DNA of 64,000 nucleotides from NCBI RefSeq assembly GCF_003258835.1, contig NZ_NPEV01000002.1, forward strand, positions 132,188 to 196,187, written 5' to 3'. How positions within the stretch are numbered: the first letter of the stretch is position 1; every line of letters starts with the position of its first letter. This DNA comes from Rhodobium orientis (GTDB lineage: Bacteria > Pseudomonadota > Alphaproteobacteria > Rhizobiales > Rhodobiaceae). Shown here piece after piece: positions 1 to 8,685 of this stretch. Both the position numbers and the translations under genes were made by a program. The notes beneath the pieces are model-generated. The model was given only the letters and a program-made list of their open reading frames with translations. It did not search any database and was not told the origin of the DNA.

Positions 1-914
1 TCAAGCTCGCCCTTGCCGAAATTGGCCTTGTTCTTGGAGGCCCGGTGCGCCTGGCTGTAGCCGAGAAAGGCGGCCAGCGTCGCGCCGATGCCGGGCAGGA
101 TGCCGGCAAAGAAGCCGATGAAGATGGAGCGGACCATGGTGACGCGCACGCTCCAGAACTCCGACAGGGTCGGGAATTCCAGCCCCGCCTTCGGCCGCTC
201 GCGGGTGCCCTCGGCAATGCTCATCGCCTGGGTGATGACTTCGGAGACGGCGAAGAAGCCGAGGATCATCGGGATGAAGTGGATGCCGGCCGAGAGATAG
301 TAGGACTGGTACTCCAGCCCGAAGACGGAGCCCTCGTTGAAGCGCGGCACGCCGCCGACCGGGTCGGTACCGATGGTGGCGATGATCAGGCCGACGAATA
401 CCGACAGCCAGCCCTTCCACAACGTCTTGGCGCCGATCGAGGCGGAGACGGCAAGGCCGAAGAAGATGAGCGCGAAGATCTCCTGCGGCCCGAAGGCACG
501 CACGGCCCAGCCGGCAATCGCGCCGGTTGCCGTCATCATCAGGATCGCCGAGGCGACGCCGCCAAGCGCGGAACAGGAGACGGCCGCGCCGATTGCCTTG
601 CCCGACTGGCCCTTCAGGGTCATCGGATAGCCGTCGAAACAGGTCGGCGCGTTTTCCGGCGCGCCGGGGATGTTGAACAGGATCGCCGTGATCGCTCCGC
701 CGAAGACGCCGGCGCAGTAGATGACGGAGAACAGCATCACCGCATGGGAGGCGTTCATGTTGATGGTGAAGGGGAGCAGGACGGCGCCGAGCGTCAGCAT
801 GTTGACGCCCGGAATGGCCCCGAACAGCATGCCGCCGACAAGGCCGAGGACGAAGATCAGGATCGCCTGCGGATCGCCGAACAGCATCATGGTGCCGCCG
901 ATGAAATGTTCCAT
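1..914 (-). CDS. tctA: Tripartite tricarboxylate transporter large permease TctA, partial
   Basis: Large membrane subunit of a TTT carrier, which imports a carboxylate captured by a periplasmic TctC protein. The frame reads from an ATG at 914 through 304 codons and runs off the left edge without a stop, so roughly the last 200 of about 500 family residues are missing. The start MEHFIGGTMMLFGDP and the glycine-rich GGMLFGAIPGVN and GILPGIGATLAAFLGYSQ stretches are TctA hallmarks, repeated in the two pseudo-symmetric halves. It lies 10 bases downstream of tctB and is the last visible gene of a tctC-tctB-tctA operon on the minus strand. The substrate cannot be read from sequence. Confidence 0.9.
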   Translation of the reverse strand, partial: MEHFIGGTMMLFGDPQAILIFVLGLVGGMLFGAIPGVNMLTLGAVLLPFTINMNASHAVMLFSVIYCAGVFGGAITAILFNIPGAPENAPTCFDGYPMTLKGQSGKAIGAAVSCSALGGVASAILMMTATGAIAGWAVRAFGPQEIFALIFFGLAVSASIGAKTLWKGWLSVFVGLIIATIGTDPVGGVPRFNEGSVFGLEYQSYYLSAGIHFIPMILGFFAVSEVITQAMSIAEGTRERPKAGLEFPTLSEFWSVRVTMVRSIFIGFFAGILPGIGATLAAFLGYSQAHRASKNKANFGKGEL

Positions 915-924
915 GGTGCTGCCC

Positions 925-1533
925 CTACATTCCGGCCCGTACGATCGAGATGATCGCGTTGTTGATGTCGTAGAACGCCTCGATGCGGCCGGTCGGCAGC
1001 GCCACGTAGAAGAAGCGGGTGAAGACGAGGAGCGCGAGGCCGTAGACGATCGCCGTCACGGTGGCGATGGTAATCACCGAGCGCACCTCAAACAGCAGCA
1101 GGAGGACGACGACAAAGATCGGCGTCGCCACGTAAAAGCCGATGCGCGGCATCAGGTAGAGATAGATCAGCGGCACCACGAAGATGCCGAGGCGCTGCAG
1201 CTTGGAGCCGAGCGTTGCCGTCTTGCCGTTGGCCTGGGGTTCGCTGTCGTCGCCGTCGATGGCGGCAAGGTCCTTGCCGCGCCAGATCGAGGCCATCTGA
1301 TAGACGAACTGGCCGGTGGCACCGATGATCATGGCGATGGTGAGAGCCCGCGGCCAGCCGGTGGCGCCGAAGGCGTATTCCGGGATCTTTTTATCGAAAT
1401 AGCCGGTCTGGGCATAGACGAGGGCGGCGAACCCGACCCAGAAGATCCATTCCAGGATCGGCCTTATATAGGTGACCGGCGTGTCGATCCGTTCGCGAAT
1501 GCCGGCAACGTCTTCTTGTGAACTGGAGACCAT
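925..1533 (-). CDS. tctB: Tripartite tricarboxylate transporter small membrane protein TctB
   Basis: Small membrane subunit (202 residues) of the TTT carrier, predicted to pair with TctA in the inner membrane. It shows four hydrophobic segments, the first around residues 24-45 (PILEWIFWVGFAALVY) and the later ones in the C-terminal half, with a polar loop containing GDDSEPQANGK between them. This is the usual length and layout of TctB. It sits between tctC (upstream) and tctA (10 bases downstream), which supports the assignment better than its weakly conserved sequence does. Confidence 0.82.
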   Translation of the reverse strand: MVSSSQEDVAGIRERIDTPVTYIRPILEWIFWVGFAALVYAQTGYFDKKIPEYAFGATGWPRALTIAMIIGATGQFVYQMASIWRGKDLAAIDGDDSEPQANGKTATLGSKLQRLGIFVVPLIYLYLMPRIGFYVATPIFVVVLLLLFEVRSVITIATVTAIVYGLALLVFTRFFYVALPTGRIEAFYDINNAIISIVRAGM

Positions 1534-1584
1534 GGCGATCGTCCACTCCCGACAGAGATGCGGTTCTTGTTGTTCTTGAAAGGT

Positions 1585-1635
1585 GCGAGAGACACGTGCC
1601 CTTTAGCGGTGAGCACGGGGCAACGTGCCTCTCGC
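1585..1635. terminator. Stem-loop between tctC and tctB
   Basis: Arms at 1585-1601 and 1617-1635 pair over about 16 positions with a mismatch and a bulge (GCGAGAG and CTCTCGC form the base), enclosing a loop of about 15 bases. There is no T-run on the minus strand after it. It lies in the 121-base gap between the binding-protein gene and the permease genes. A stem here commonly stabilises the binding-protein mRNA or partly terminates transcription so that the binding protein is made in excess. That role is inference. Confidence 0.55.
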
Positions 1636-1654
1636 GATCGGCGATCGACCGGGC

Positions 1655-2656
1655 CTATTTGCCGATGCCGAGCTTCTTGTACATCTCGCGGTAGCTGGCG
1701 ACCGCGTTGTTGATCAGCTCGATCGAGCCGTCCGTGTCGCGGAAGCTGTCGATGAGATGCATGTACTTTTTCTTGTTGAAGGCCTGGTAGTCCTCGGTCT
1801 CGAAGCCCGCCTTGCAGGCGGCGGCGAGGAAGTCGATGCGGTCCTGCGGAACGCCGGCCTTGACGTAGAAGCCGCGGAAGCGGGTCAGCGCGTCGAAATC
1901 GGCGCCGACTTCCTTGTGCGTCGGCGTGTCGGCGAAGGCGGACGGACGCTCGGCGAGGAACGTCAGGATCGGTTTCATCTGTTCCGCATCGAGGAAGTTG
2001 CGCACATCGCCCGGCTGCTCGAACAGCACGTCCACATGGCCGCCGATCAGCGCGCCGTAGCGTTCGGCCGGCTTGTCGAAGGCGATCTGCTTGATCTTCA
2101 GGCCGAGCGCCTCCTGGAGTTGCTCCATGACGACCAGCTCCATTGAGCCGACCTTGCCGAGATTGGCCATGGTGACGTCGCCCGGATGCGCCTTGGCGTA
2201 TGCCGAAAAGCTCTCCCAGTCGGTGAACCGGTCCTCGTCGGAGCGGATGTAGATCTGGCTGAAGGTGATCTGCGTCATGCACAGCGGCACCCAGTCTTCG
2301 GCCGGGTTCTCGCGGATGTCGCCGGCCGCAAAGGCCGAAATGGCGTTGTCGATATGCTCCAGCACCGTGTATCCGTCGGCCGGCGCCAGCATGAAGTCGG
2401 GGATCGCGGCGGTGCCGCCGCCGCCCGGCTTGTTGACCACCTGGAAGGAGATGCCGGCGACCTCTTCCATTGCCTTGGCCATTGCCCGGGCGAGCTGGTC
2501 GGAGCCGCCGCCGGCGCCGAACGGCACGATCATGGTCAGCGGGCGGTTGCCGAAACCGGCGGGCTTTTCAAGGCCCTCGGCGCCGGCAGGGCCGGCGAGG
2601 GCGACAGCGGCCGCAAAACCGGCAGCGGCAGCGGCATTCCTGAAGAATGATGTCAT
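1655..2656 (-). CDS. tctC: Tripartite tricarboxylate transporter substrate-binding protein TctC
   Basis: Periplasmic solute-binding protein (333 residues) that delivers a carboxylate to TctBA. It begins with a signal peptide (MTSFFRNAAAAAGFAAAVALAGPAGA). It contains the family fingerprint LTMIVPFGAGGGSDQLARA around residues 39-58 and VVNKPGGGGTAAI shortly after, which form the ligand pocket. The start at 2656 is supported by GGGAGGACTC directly upstream; the frame stays open further upstream, but that part overlaps the divergent regulator and is not believed. The first and probably best expressed gene of the carrier operon. Confidence 0.88.
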   Translation of the reverse strand: MTSFFRNAAAAAGFAAAVALAGPAGAEGLEKPAGFGNRPLTMIVPFGAGGGSDQLARAMAKAMEEVAGISFQVVNKPGGGGTAAIPDFMLAPADGYTVLEHIDNAISAFAAGDIRENPAEDWVPLCMTQITFSQIYIRSDEDRFTDWESFSAYAKAHPGDVTMANLGKVGSMELVVMEQLQEALGLKIKQIAFDKPAERYGALIGGHVDVLFEQPGDVRNFLDAEQMKPILTFLAERPSAFADTPTHKEVGADFDALTRFRGFYVKAGVPQDRIDFLAAACKAGFETEDYQAFNKKKYMHLIDSFRDTDGSIELINNAVASYREMYKKLGIGK

Positions 2657-2803
2657 GAGTCCTCCCTTGATGCGCTTGAGCACGCATTTGTTTTCCGGCT
2701 TGTGCCGTGTTGTTGTACGCGAAAACCCTATCACAAGATTTTTTTCACAAAAGCGATTTTTTTTGGTATTATATTCACGAAAATTGATTTTATCGGACGC
2801 GTC
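2657..2803. promoter_or_regulatory. AT-rich divergent promoter region, tctC / LysR
   Basis: This 147-base gap between divergent genes is much richer in A and T than its surroundings, with runs such as GATTTTTTTCACAAAAGCG and GGTATTATATTCACG. It must contain the promoters of both the carrier operon and the LysR gene. LysR regulators normally bind such a divergent region. I could not single out one convincing dyad. Confidence 0.5.
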
Positions 2804-3700
2804 ATGTCCATTCGCCAGTTCCGGGCGCTGGAAGCGATCAGCGAATACGGCTCCTTTGCCGCCGCCGCCAAGGCGCTCAACCTGACCCAGTCGGCGATCT
2901 CCATGCAGGTCGCCGCCCTGGAGGAGTCGCTCGGCGTTCCGCTGTTCGACCGCCAGCACCGCCCGCCGCGCCTGACCCGTGCCGGCACCGTGGTGCTGCG
3001 CCATGCCCGGGTCATCCTCTCCCAGTACAACGACATCTTCGATGCGCTGTCCGAGGCGCGGCCCTACCACGGCAGTTTCCGCCTCGGCGTCATCCCGACG
3101 ATCCTGACCAACCTGTTGCCGCTCAGCCTGATGCGCCTGCGCGAGGAGGAGCCGGGCCTCACCGTCAACGTCTCCTCGGGCCTTTCCGGCGAACTGATGC
3201 GCGAGGTCGAGACCGGCGAACTGGATGCCGCCCTGATGCACAAGCCGACAACGCTCGGCACGGCGCTTTCCTGGCGCGACATCGCCCAGCAACGGGTCGT
3301 CGTCGTCGCACCGCCGGAGTCCACCGGTGAGACTCCCCAGGAGATCTTCGAGCGCCACCCCTATATCCGCTTCAACCGGTCCGCCTGGGTGGCGCCGCTG
3401 GTCGAGACGCGGCTGTCGGAACTCGGGATTTCGCCGGATACAAGGGCCGAGATCCAGTCGATCGAGGCGATCCACCTCCTCGTCGGCCTCGGCTTCGGCG
3501 CCTCGATCCTGCCCGACGTCAGCACCGAGAGCTTTGCCCGCACCTCGCTGAGGATCGTTCCCTTCGGCGAGCCGCCGGTCTACCGCACGGTCGGCATCCT
3601 GTCGCGCACCGACATGGCCAAGAAGAACGCGCGGCGCATCATAGGCGACGTCTTCGCCGCCACCGCCGGCCGCCCCAACACCCTGAAAAAGGACGGATGA
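2804..3700 (+). CDS. LysR family transcriptional regulator
   Basis: LysR-type DNA-binding regulator of 298 residues. The N-terminal winged helix-turn-helix spans about residues 4-62 (FRALEAISEYGSFAAAAKAL, then TQSAISMQVAALEESLG), followed by a periplasmic-binding-like effector domain to the end. The frame is open further upstream, but MSIRQFRALEAI is the canonical LysR start and keeps the promoter region free. Divergent from tctCBA, so it probably controls that operon in response to the transported carboxylate or a metabolite of it. Confidence 0.88.
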   Translation: MSIRQFRALEAISEYGSFAAAAKALNLTQSAISMQVAALEESLGVPLFDRQHRPPRLTRAGTVVLRHARVILSQYNDIFDALSEARPYHGSFRLGVIPTILTNLLPLSLMRLREEEPGLTVNVSSGLSGELMREVETGELDAALMHKPTTLGTALSWRDIAQQRVVVVAPPESTGETPQEIFERHPYIRFNRSAWVAPLVETRLSELGISPDTRAEIQSIEAIHLLVGLGFGASILPDVSTESFARTSLRIVPFGEPPVYRTVGILSRTDMAKKNARRIIGDVFAATAGRPNTLKKDG

Positions 3701-3872
3701 CAGACGGCACCGCACCCCCGCTAGACTGGGGGCTGCAAACTGTCGCGTTCCCGGGTCGGGGTGTCCGTTCCCCTTGACCCCTTCGCAGGAAACCGGATAG
3801 CCCGGACAGAAGGCCGGTCCCGATCGGGAGTTCAAACCGGTTTTTCCCAGTCACGAGGACGAGAGGTAAGAC

Positions 3873-5177
3873 ATGGCGGAGACGACGGACGCAATCGTGA
3901 TCGGCGCCGGCATCATCGGTGCGGCGACGACGCTGGAACTGGCCCGGGCCGGTTTCCGGACCATCTGCGTCGACAGCCTGCCGGCCGCCGGCTACGGCCC
4001 GACCAGCGCCTCGTGCGCCGTCATCCGCGTCCACTACTCGACCTTCGAGGGCACCGCCTTCGCCTATGAGGGCTACCACTACTGGCGCGACTGGGCAGAC
4101 TATCTGGGCGTTGCCGACGAGCGCGGCCTGGCCGAGTTCCGCGAGATCGGCTGCATGGTCATGTGCACCGACGTGAACGGCCACCTGAAGAAGCACACCG
4201 ACATCTGCGACGAGATCGGCATTCCCTACCAGCGCTGGGACGCGGCGAAGATTCAGGAGCGGCTGCCGTTCTACGACCTGAAGAGCTTTTTTCCACCGAA
4301 GCGCCTCGACGATCCGGACTTCGGCCATTCCAATGGCGGCCGCCTCAACGGCTCGGTGTTCTTCCCGACCGCGGGCTATGTCACCGACCCGCAGCTTGCC
4401 ACCCACAATCTGCAGCGCGCGGCCGAGGCCGCCGGGGCGACGTTCCGCTTCGGGCGCACGGTGACGGAAATCCTCACCGGTGCCGGCAGGGTTTCGGGCG
4501 TCCGGCTCGACGACGGCACGGTGACTTCCGCCCCGATCGTCGTCAACGTTGCCGGTCCCGCCTCGGCCAGGGTCAACGCCATGGCCGGCGCGCTCGACGA
4601 CATGACGATTTCGACCAGGGCCCTGAAGCAGGAGGTGGTGCACGTGCCGGCGCCCGACGGCGTCGATTTCTACGACAGCGCCTTCCCGATCTCCGACAAC
4701 GATATCGGCTGCTATTGCCGGCCGGAGAAGGGCAACTACATCCTCATCGGCAGCGAGGACCCGGAGTGCGATCCGCGCGAATGGGTCGACCCGGACAGCT
4801 ACGATACCAATTTCACCGACCAGTGGACCCACCAGGCCTATCGCTACGCCCAGCGGGTGCCGAGCCTCGGCATCCCCAGCCGCATGCAAGGGGTGGTCGA
4901 CCTCTACGACGTCTCCGACGACTGGATCCCGATCTATGACAAGTCCGCGATCGACGGCTTCTTCATGGCCATCGGCACCTCCGGCAACCAGTTCAAGAAC
5001 GCGCCCATCGCCGGCAAGATGATGGCCGCGCTCGTCACCTACTGCGCCGAGGGCCACGACCACGACGTGAGCCCGCTGCAGTTCCAACTGCCTTATCTCG
5101 GGCGCCCGATCGACGTCGGGTTTTATTCGCGGAAGCGGACGATCAACGAGGAAAGCAGCTTTTCGGTGCTTGGATGA
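3873..5177 (+). CDS. FAD-dependent oxidoreductase, DAO family
   Basis: Flavoenzyme of the D-amino-acid oxidase / sarcosine oxidase / glycerol-3-phosphate dehydrogenase superfamily, 434 residues. The dinucleotide-binding motif GAGIIG is at residues 11-16, and the C-terminal FAD contact is in the stretch DGFFMAIGTSGNQFKNAP. The substrate is probably a secondary amine or amino acid, but no residue pattern settles it. GAGGTAAGAC precedes the ATG. It stands alone on the plus strand, 172 bases after the LysR gene, with a palindromic repeat behind it. Cytoplasmic; no signal peptide. Confidence 0.82.
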   Translation: MAETTDAIVIGAGIIGAATTLELARAGFRTICVDSLPAAGYGPTSASCAVIRVHYSTFEGTAFAYEGYHYWRDWADYLGVADERGLAEFREIGCMVMCTDVNGHLKKHTDICDEIGIPYQRWDAAKIQERLPFYDLKSFFPPKRLDDPDFGHSNGGRLNGSVFFPTAGYVTDPQLATHNLQRAAEAAGATFRFGRTVTEILTGAGRVSGVRLDDGTVTSAPIVVNVAGPASARVNAMAGALDDMTISTRALKQEVVHVPAPDGVDFYDSAFPISDNDIGCYCRPEKGNYILIGSEDPECDPREWVDPDSYDTNFTDQWTHQAYRYAQRVPSLGIPSRMQGVVDLYDVSDDWIPIYDKSAIDGFFMAIGTSGNQFKNAPIAGKMMAALVTYCAEGHDHDVSPLQFQLPYLGRPIDVGFYSRKRTINEESSFSVLG

Positions 5178-5289
5178 CTGCGGAATGCATGTCGGTGGGT
5201 CGGGGTTCTGGCCGGAGCTTGCCCTCGTGCGGTCGTGTCGGGTTGGAGGGCGCAAGCGCCGACTCCTGAGAGCCCCCTGCGCCGCTGCT

Positions 5290-5379
5290 CTGGATTGCTT
5301 CGCTTCGCTCGCAATGACGTTGAAAAGGTTAAGAAAATCGTCATTGCGAGGAGGCCGTCAGGCCGACGCGGCAATCCAT
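5290..5379. repeat. Palindromic intergenic repeat, copy 1
   Basis: Inverted repeat with arms at 5290-5319 (CTGGATTGCTTCG...CGCAATGACG) and 5339-5379 (CGTCATTGCGAG...GGCAATCCA) and a short AT-rich centre. The same end sequences recur at 12067-12200 and 18716-18819. The type resembles a palindromic element scattered through many alphaproteobacterial genomes. It fills the gap between the converging flavoenzyme and kinase genes. Confidence 0.8.
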
Positions 5380-5432
5380 GGAGCCTCTCGTTAAATGACC
5401 GAGCGCCTTTGGCATCCCGACATGCGGGCACC

Positions 5433-6482
5433 CTACTCGAACCGCGACAGATACCCTTCGGCAAGCTCGACGCTCGTCTGCGTGTACTCCGCCCCGAGGG
5501 TGCGCGCGAGGTCCGTGTCGGCGTGCGAGCCCATCCAGGCGAGGATGATCATTCGGCGCAGCATCAGGAAGGTCGGGATCTCGGCGATGTCCTCGGCGCC
5601 GAGGGGGCGCACAGGGCGATAGCCGTCGAGCCAGGCCTCGATCAGGTCCGGCACCTGCGGCAGGTGCTCCATGAAGGAGAGCGCCGTGGCGACGTCGTAG
5701 AGGAACCAGCCGAAGCCGCTGTCGTCGAAGTCGAGCACGTGGGTGTCGTCCTCGGTGACGAGAAGATTGGCAAGCCGGATGTCGGCATGGACGAGGTTGT
5801 AGCGCTCCGGGCCCTGGCCGAAGGCGGCAAGGCGTTTTTTCATGGTCGCCGCCTGGCGCTCCAAAAGGCCGATGCCGGCCGCATCGAGGGCAGGGGCGCC
5901 TCGCCAGTCGCCCCAGTTCGGGTCGGACCCGAGCGAATGCCTAAAGTCCCAGGCATGGCGCTCGAACCAGGCCGGCCGCTGCCAATTCTCCACATGCCTG
6001 TGCATGCGGGCAGAGATCTCGCCGAGGCGCCGGAAGGGGGCGTCGAGGTCGTCGGTCTCCGACGGCTCGCGGCCCGCCAGAAATTCGAACATGACCAGCC
6101 GGCGGCTTCGGGGAACCTCGGGCGATGCCCGGTCCTGGATCGCCGCGCCATTGAGCCCCGGAATCACCACCGGCGTGGAAACCCCCGCCTCCTCGCGCAG
6201 CGCCGTCATCCAGCAGAGTTCGCTCTCGATCGCCGCGCGCGAATGGTACCCCTCCCGGTGGACCCTCAAAACGGTCTTTTCCGCATCTTGCGGCTCGACG
6301 AGAAAGGTGGCGTTTTCCGACAGGTTGATGAGGGTGAGCCGGGCGTGCGGGTCCGTGCCCCAGAGCGGCAGGGCAGCGCGGGCGAGCGCTTCGAGCTCGC
6401 CGGTCGTCGCCTCGCCGACGGAAGCGGTCGCCGCGTCCGTCTCGTCCACCTCACGGGAATCGCTGTCGCCTGATCGTTGCAT
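5433..6482 (-). CDS. Aminoglycoside phosphotransferase-fold kinase
   Basis: Protein kinase-like small-molecule kinase of the APH/choline kinase superfamily, 349 residues. The catalytic-loop motif VHADIRLANLL (HxDxxxxN) and the following metal-binding VLDFDDSGFGWFLYD are intact, and the N-lobe lysine lies in the TVLRVHREGY stretch. Relatives phosphorylate choline, homoserine, hydroxylysine and similar small alcohols, so the substrate is open; it is not evidence for antibiotic resistance. It converges on the flavoenzyme at 3873-5177. The first 25 residues are acidic and low in complexity, so the true start could be further in. Confidence 0.78.
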   Translation of the reverse strand: MQRSGDSDSREVDETDAATASVGEATTGELEALARAALPLWGTDPHARLTLINLSENATFLVEPQDAEKTVLRVHREGYHSRAAIESELCWMTALREEAGVSTPVVIPGLNGAAIQDRASPEVPRSRRLVMFEFLAGREPSETDDLDAPFRRLGEISARMHRHVENWQRPAWFERHAWDFRHSLGSDPNWGDWRGAPALDAAGIGLLERQAATMKKRLAAFGQGPERYNLVHADIRLANLLVTEDDTHVLDFDDSGFGWFLYDVATALSFMEHLPQVPDLIEAWLDGYRPVRPLGAEDIAEIPTFLMLRRMIILAWMGSHADTDLARTLGAEYTQTSVELAEGYLSRFE

Positions 6483-6573
6483 GCGGGTCCGTCCGGGCCT
6501 TCGAAAAGAGAATTTCGCGGCGCCCTAGCATGTGAGAGGGCACCGGGCAATGCGACGGACGGGACCAGGGGCC

Positions 6574-6873
6574 TCAGGCGGCGTAGACGTTGATGTATTT
6601 GAGGCAGATGACCCTGAGGCACGAGGCGACGTTCTTGTCGTTGGCGATGATGCACTGGTCGATGATGCGCTCGATCAGTTGCGGCACCGTCAGGTGCAGA
6701 TCGTCGGCCATCAGCTCGATGACGTTCCAGAACGCCCGCTCCAGCCGCACCGTTGTGGAATGGCCGTGGATCCGGAACGAGCGCTTTTCCGGCACGAACT
6801 CGCCGATCTGGTCGCTTGTGCAGGCCTGAAACATGTGGTCGAGGGGGTCTTTTTCTTCCAGGAAGATCGCCAT
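6574..6873 (-). CDS. Ribbon-helix-helix domain protein
   Basis: Small 99-residue protein with a ribbon-helix-helix fold like the RHH_4 family: RSFRIHGHSTTVRLERAFWN (about 31-50) gives the beta strand and first helix, LTVPQLIERIIDQ the second helix, and NVASCLRVICLKYI the tail. Such proteins are usually DNA-binding dimers. The start at 6873 follows a modest AAAGGGCGG. It is divergent from the sulfur-relay island, with about 260 bases between them, so it is a candidate regulator of that island, although in many alphaproteobacteria members of this family stand alone. Confidence 0.7.
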   Translation of the reverse strand: MAIFLEEKDPLDHMFQACTSDQIGEFVPEKRSFRIHGHSTTVRLERAFWNVIELMADDLHLTVPQLIERIIDQCIIANDKNVASCLRVICLKYINVYAA

Positions 6874-7132
6874 TGCCGCCCTTTCTCGCGCCGTTGCCCC
6901 GTGCCTTCGCAAGGCCGGTTTCCCTGTTATTGCCGGCAAATGGGTCCTGTCGGCATATGCTACTACCAACCGGCCCGGACCTCGCCCTATCATGGATAAA
7001 TGCCGGCCCCGCGGGATCGCGCTGAAGACCGAATTAGAGCAGAATTGTTCCGGCAAGGACAAGGCCTGCTTGTGTCTTCGGCAAGGTTCACGCGACAGAA
7101 CCGAGAAGCCGGCCACGGCAAATGGGGGAAGG

Positions 7133-7624
7133 ATGGACCTCTTCAAGAAAACGCTCGACCCGGTGATCGCGCTCGCCGCCATCGCCGTCCTCGACATCTT
7201 CCTGTTTCTCCTCGTCGGCTCGTGGACCGTCGGCGGCGGCGAGACCATGATGACCGGGCTTGCGGCCGAGGCCGTCCTCGGCGACGACATCGACCGGCTG
7301 CCGTTCTGGAGCCTCGTCTTCCAGCCGGACTGGGGCTACTGGAAGATCTATATCAGCCTCGGCATGCTGTTCGGCGCCTTCGTCGCCGCGGTGCTCTCCA
7401 AGGAGTTCTACCTGCGCATGCCGCGCCGGCTCGGCGAATGGGTGATGATCACCATCGGCGGCCTCCTGATGGGCTTCGGCATCCGGCTCGCCTTCATCTG
7501 CAACGTCTCGACCTTTTTCGGCATCACGCCGGAGGTCAATTTCGGTGGCTACCTGGCGATCAGCGGCATCATCGCCGGCGCCTGGGTCGGCTCGCTGATC
7601 TACAAGCGCATCCTGGAGGGCTGA
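7133..7624 (+). CDS. YeeE/YedE-type sulfur transporter, N-terminal half protein
   Basis: Inner-membrane protein of 163 residues with about four hydrophobic segments. The motif GFGIRLAFICNVSTFF near residue 120 matches the cysteine-bearing LAxGCN segment of YeeE/YedE (TsuA-like thiosulfate uptake) proteins. In most relatives this and the next gene are one protein; here they are two frames with separate starts, 3 bases apart. GGGGGAAGG precedes the ATG. Together they probably form one channel that passes a thiosulfate- or sulfane-sulfur species across the inner membrane to TusA, encoded just downstream. Confidence 0.82.
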   Translation: MDLFKKTLDPVIALAAIAVLDIFLFLLVGSWTVGGGETMMTGLAAEAVLGDDIDRLPFWSLVFQPDWGYWKIYISLGMLFGAFVAAVLSKEFYLRMPRRLGEWVMITIGGLLMGFGIRLAFICNVSTFFGITPEVNFGGYLAISGIIAGAWVGSLIYKRILEG

Positions 7625-7627
7625 GCC

Positions 7628-8302
7628 ATGTCGCCCGTGGGAGAATGCATCGTCGCCTTCGTCTTCGGCACCGTCGTCGGCGTCCTCGTGCAGCGCTCGC
7701 GCTTCTGCAACACCGCGGCCCTGCGCGACGCCATGCTCTTCAACAGCTACCGCAACACCAAGGCCCTCCTGGTGGCGATGATCATCCTGACCATCGGCTT
7801 CACCACCTTCATTTCCATCGGCGAAGGCCACACCATGCATTTCGACGTCGGCCTCAACACGGTGGCCGGCCTGTTCCTGTTCGGCATCGGCATGGTGCTC
7901 GCCGGCGCCTGCACGGTCTCGACCTGGGTCAAGACCGGCGAGGGCAATATCGGCGCGCTTTGGGCGCTGATCTTCACCTTCGTCGGCATGTTCCTGTTTT
8001 CGCTGATCTGGTCGTGGAACTTCTGGCCGCCGGCGCCGGCCTCCATGACCGGCAAGATCAATGTGGAAGCCCTGCAGCTCGGCTTTTCCAACGCCGCGAC
8101 GCTGCAAGAAAAGCTCGGCATTCCGGCGATTGTCTTCGGCCTCGTCCAGGCCGGTGTGCTGCTCCTCATCTACCGGGCGATCCTGAAGAAGGAAGCCGCC
8201 CAGCAGGCCCGCCACAAGGCGGCGCAGGAAGAGCGGGCGAGAAAGAAGGCCGCACCCGCATCGGACAACGCGGCCGAGCCGGTCGCCGAGCCGGCGCAAT
8301 AA
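7628..8302 (+). CDS. YeeE/YedE-type sulfur transporter, C-terminal half protein
   Basis: Membrane protein of 224 residues with five or six hydrophobic segments and a charged, Lys/Ala-rich cytoplasmic tail. It carries the other two conserved cysteine motifs of the family: VQRSRFCNTAALRD (about residues 22-35) and MVLAGACTVSTWVKTGEGN (about 91-109). In YeeE-type channels these cysteines are thought to handle the sulfur ligand. GGAGGG sits at the end of the previous gene, so the two halves should be translated together. Confidence 0.84.
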   Translation: MSPVGECIVAFVFGTVVGVLVQRSRFCNTAALRDAMLFNSYRNTKALLVAMIILTIGFTTFISIGEGHTMHFDVGLNTVAGLFLFGIGMVLAGACTVSTWVKTGEGNIGALWALIFTFVGMFLFSLIWSWNFWPPAPASMTGKINVEALQLGFSNAATLQEKLGIPAIVFGLVQAGVLLLIYRAILKKEAAQQARHKAAQEERARKKAAPASDNAAEPVAEPAQ

Positions 8303-8338
8303 ACGAAACACCAACAAGCGACACGACAGGAGGAACCA

Positions 8339-8653
8339 ATGGGTCTGTTCGGATTTGGAGACAAGAAGGGCGCGGAGGCAGCCCCGAGGCCGATGGCGGC
8401 GGCAACGCTCAGCGACGGCACCAGCGTCCAGATCGCGGAGGTCGTCGACTGCATTGGCGATTCCTGCCCGCGTCCGCAGCTCATGACCAAGAAGGCGATC
8501 GGCAAGGTCGAGCCGGGCGAGGTCGTGGAGGTTCTGGTCGACAACCCGTCCTCGGTGGAGGCGCTGCCGCCCATGTGCGACGAGATCAACGCCACCCACC
8601 TCGAGACGGTCAAGGGCGACCGCTCCTGGCACGTTTACATCCGCAAGGATTGA
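8339..8653 (+). CDS. TusA family sulfurtransferase
   Basis: Small sulfur-carrier protein (104 residues) of the TusA/SirA family. The active-site CPxP motif is CPRP at residues 43-46, preceded by DCIGDS with a second cysteine at 38. It has an N-terminal extension of about 28 residues ([11 protein letters not shown]...) not seen in TusA itself. Cys43 is expected to carry a persulfide between partners. An AGGAGGAACCA ribosome site precedes it. Pairing with YeeE-type channels is a known arrangement; here further small sulfur proteins follow. Confidence 0.9.
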   Translation: MGLFGFGDKKGAEAAPRPMAAATLSDGTSVQIAEVVDCIGDSCPRPQLMTKKAIGKVEPGEVVEVLVDNPSSVEALPPMCDEINATHLETVKGDRSWHVYIRKD

Positions 8654-8685
8654 ACGGTGGTTCGATGTAACAAGGGGAGAGGACG

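Noticed and set aside
45..953. 302-codon plus-strand frame at the left edge
   Set aside because: Antisense to tctA, whose glycine-rich permease motifs are unmistakable on the other strand.
3639..5255. 538-codon minus-strand frame opposite the flavoenzyme
   Set aside because: It lies over an intact DAO-family gene and has no start context or domain signature.
5433..6482. Aminoglycoside resistance gene
   Set aside because: The APH fold is shared by many metabolic kinases; there is no mobile context, and chromosomal members beside flavoenzymes are usually housekeeping or catabolic.
7133..8302. Frameshifted single YeeE gene
   Set aside because: The two frames have separate, well-placed ribosome sites and starts, and each half ends cleanly between membrane segments, so a true two-gene arrangement is more likely than a broken gene.
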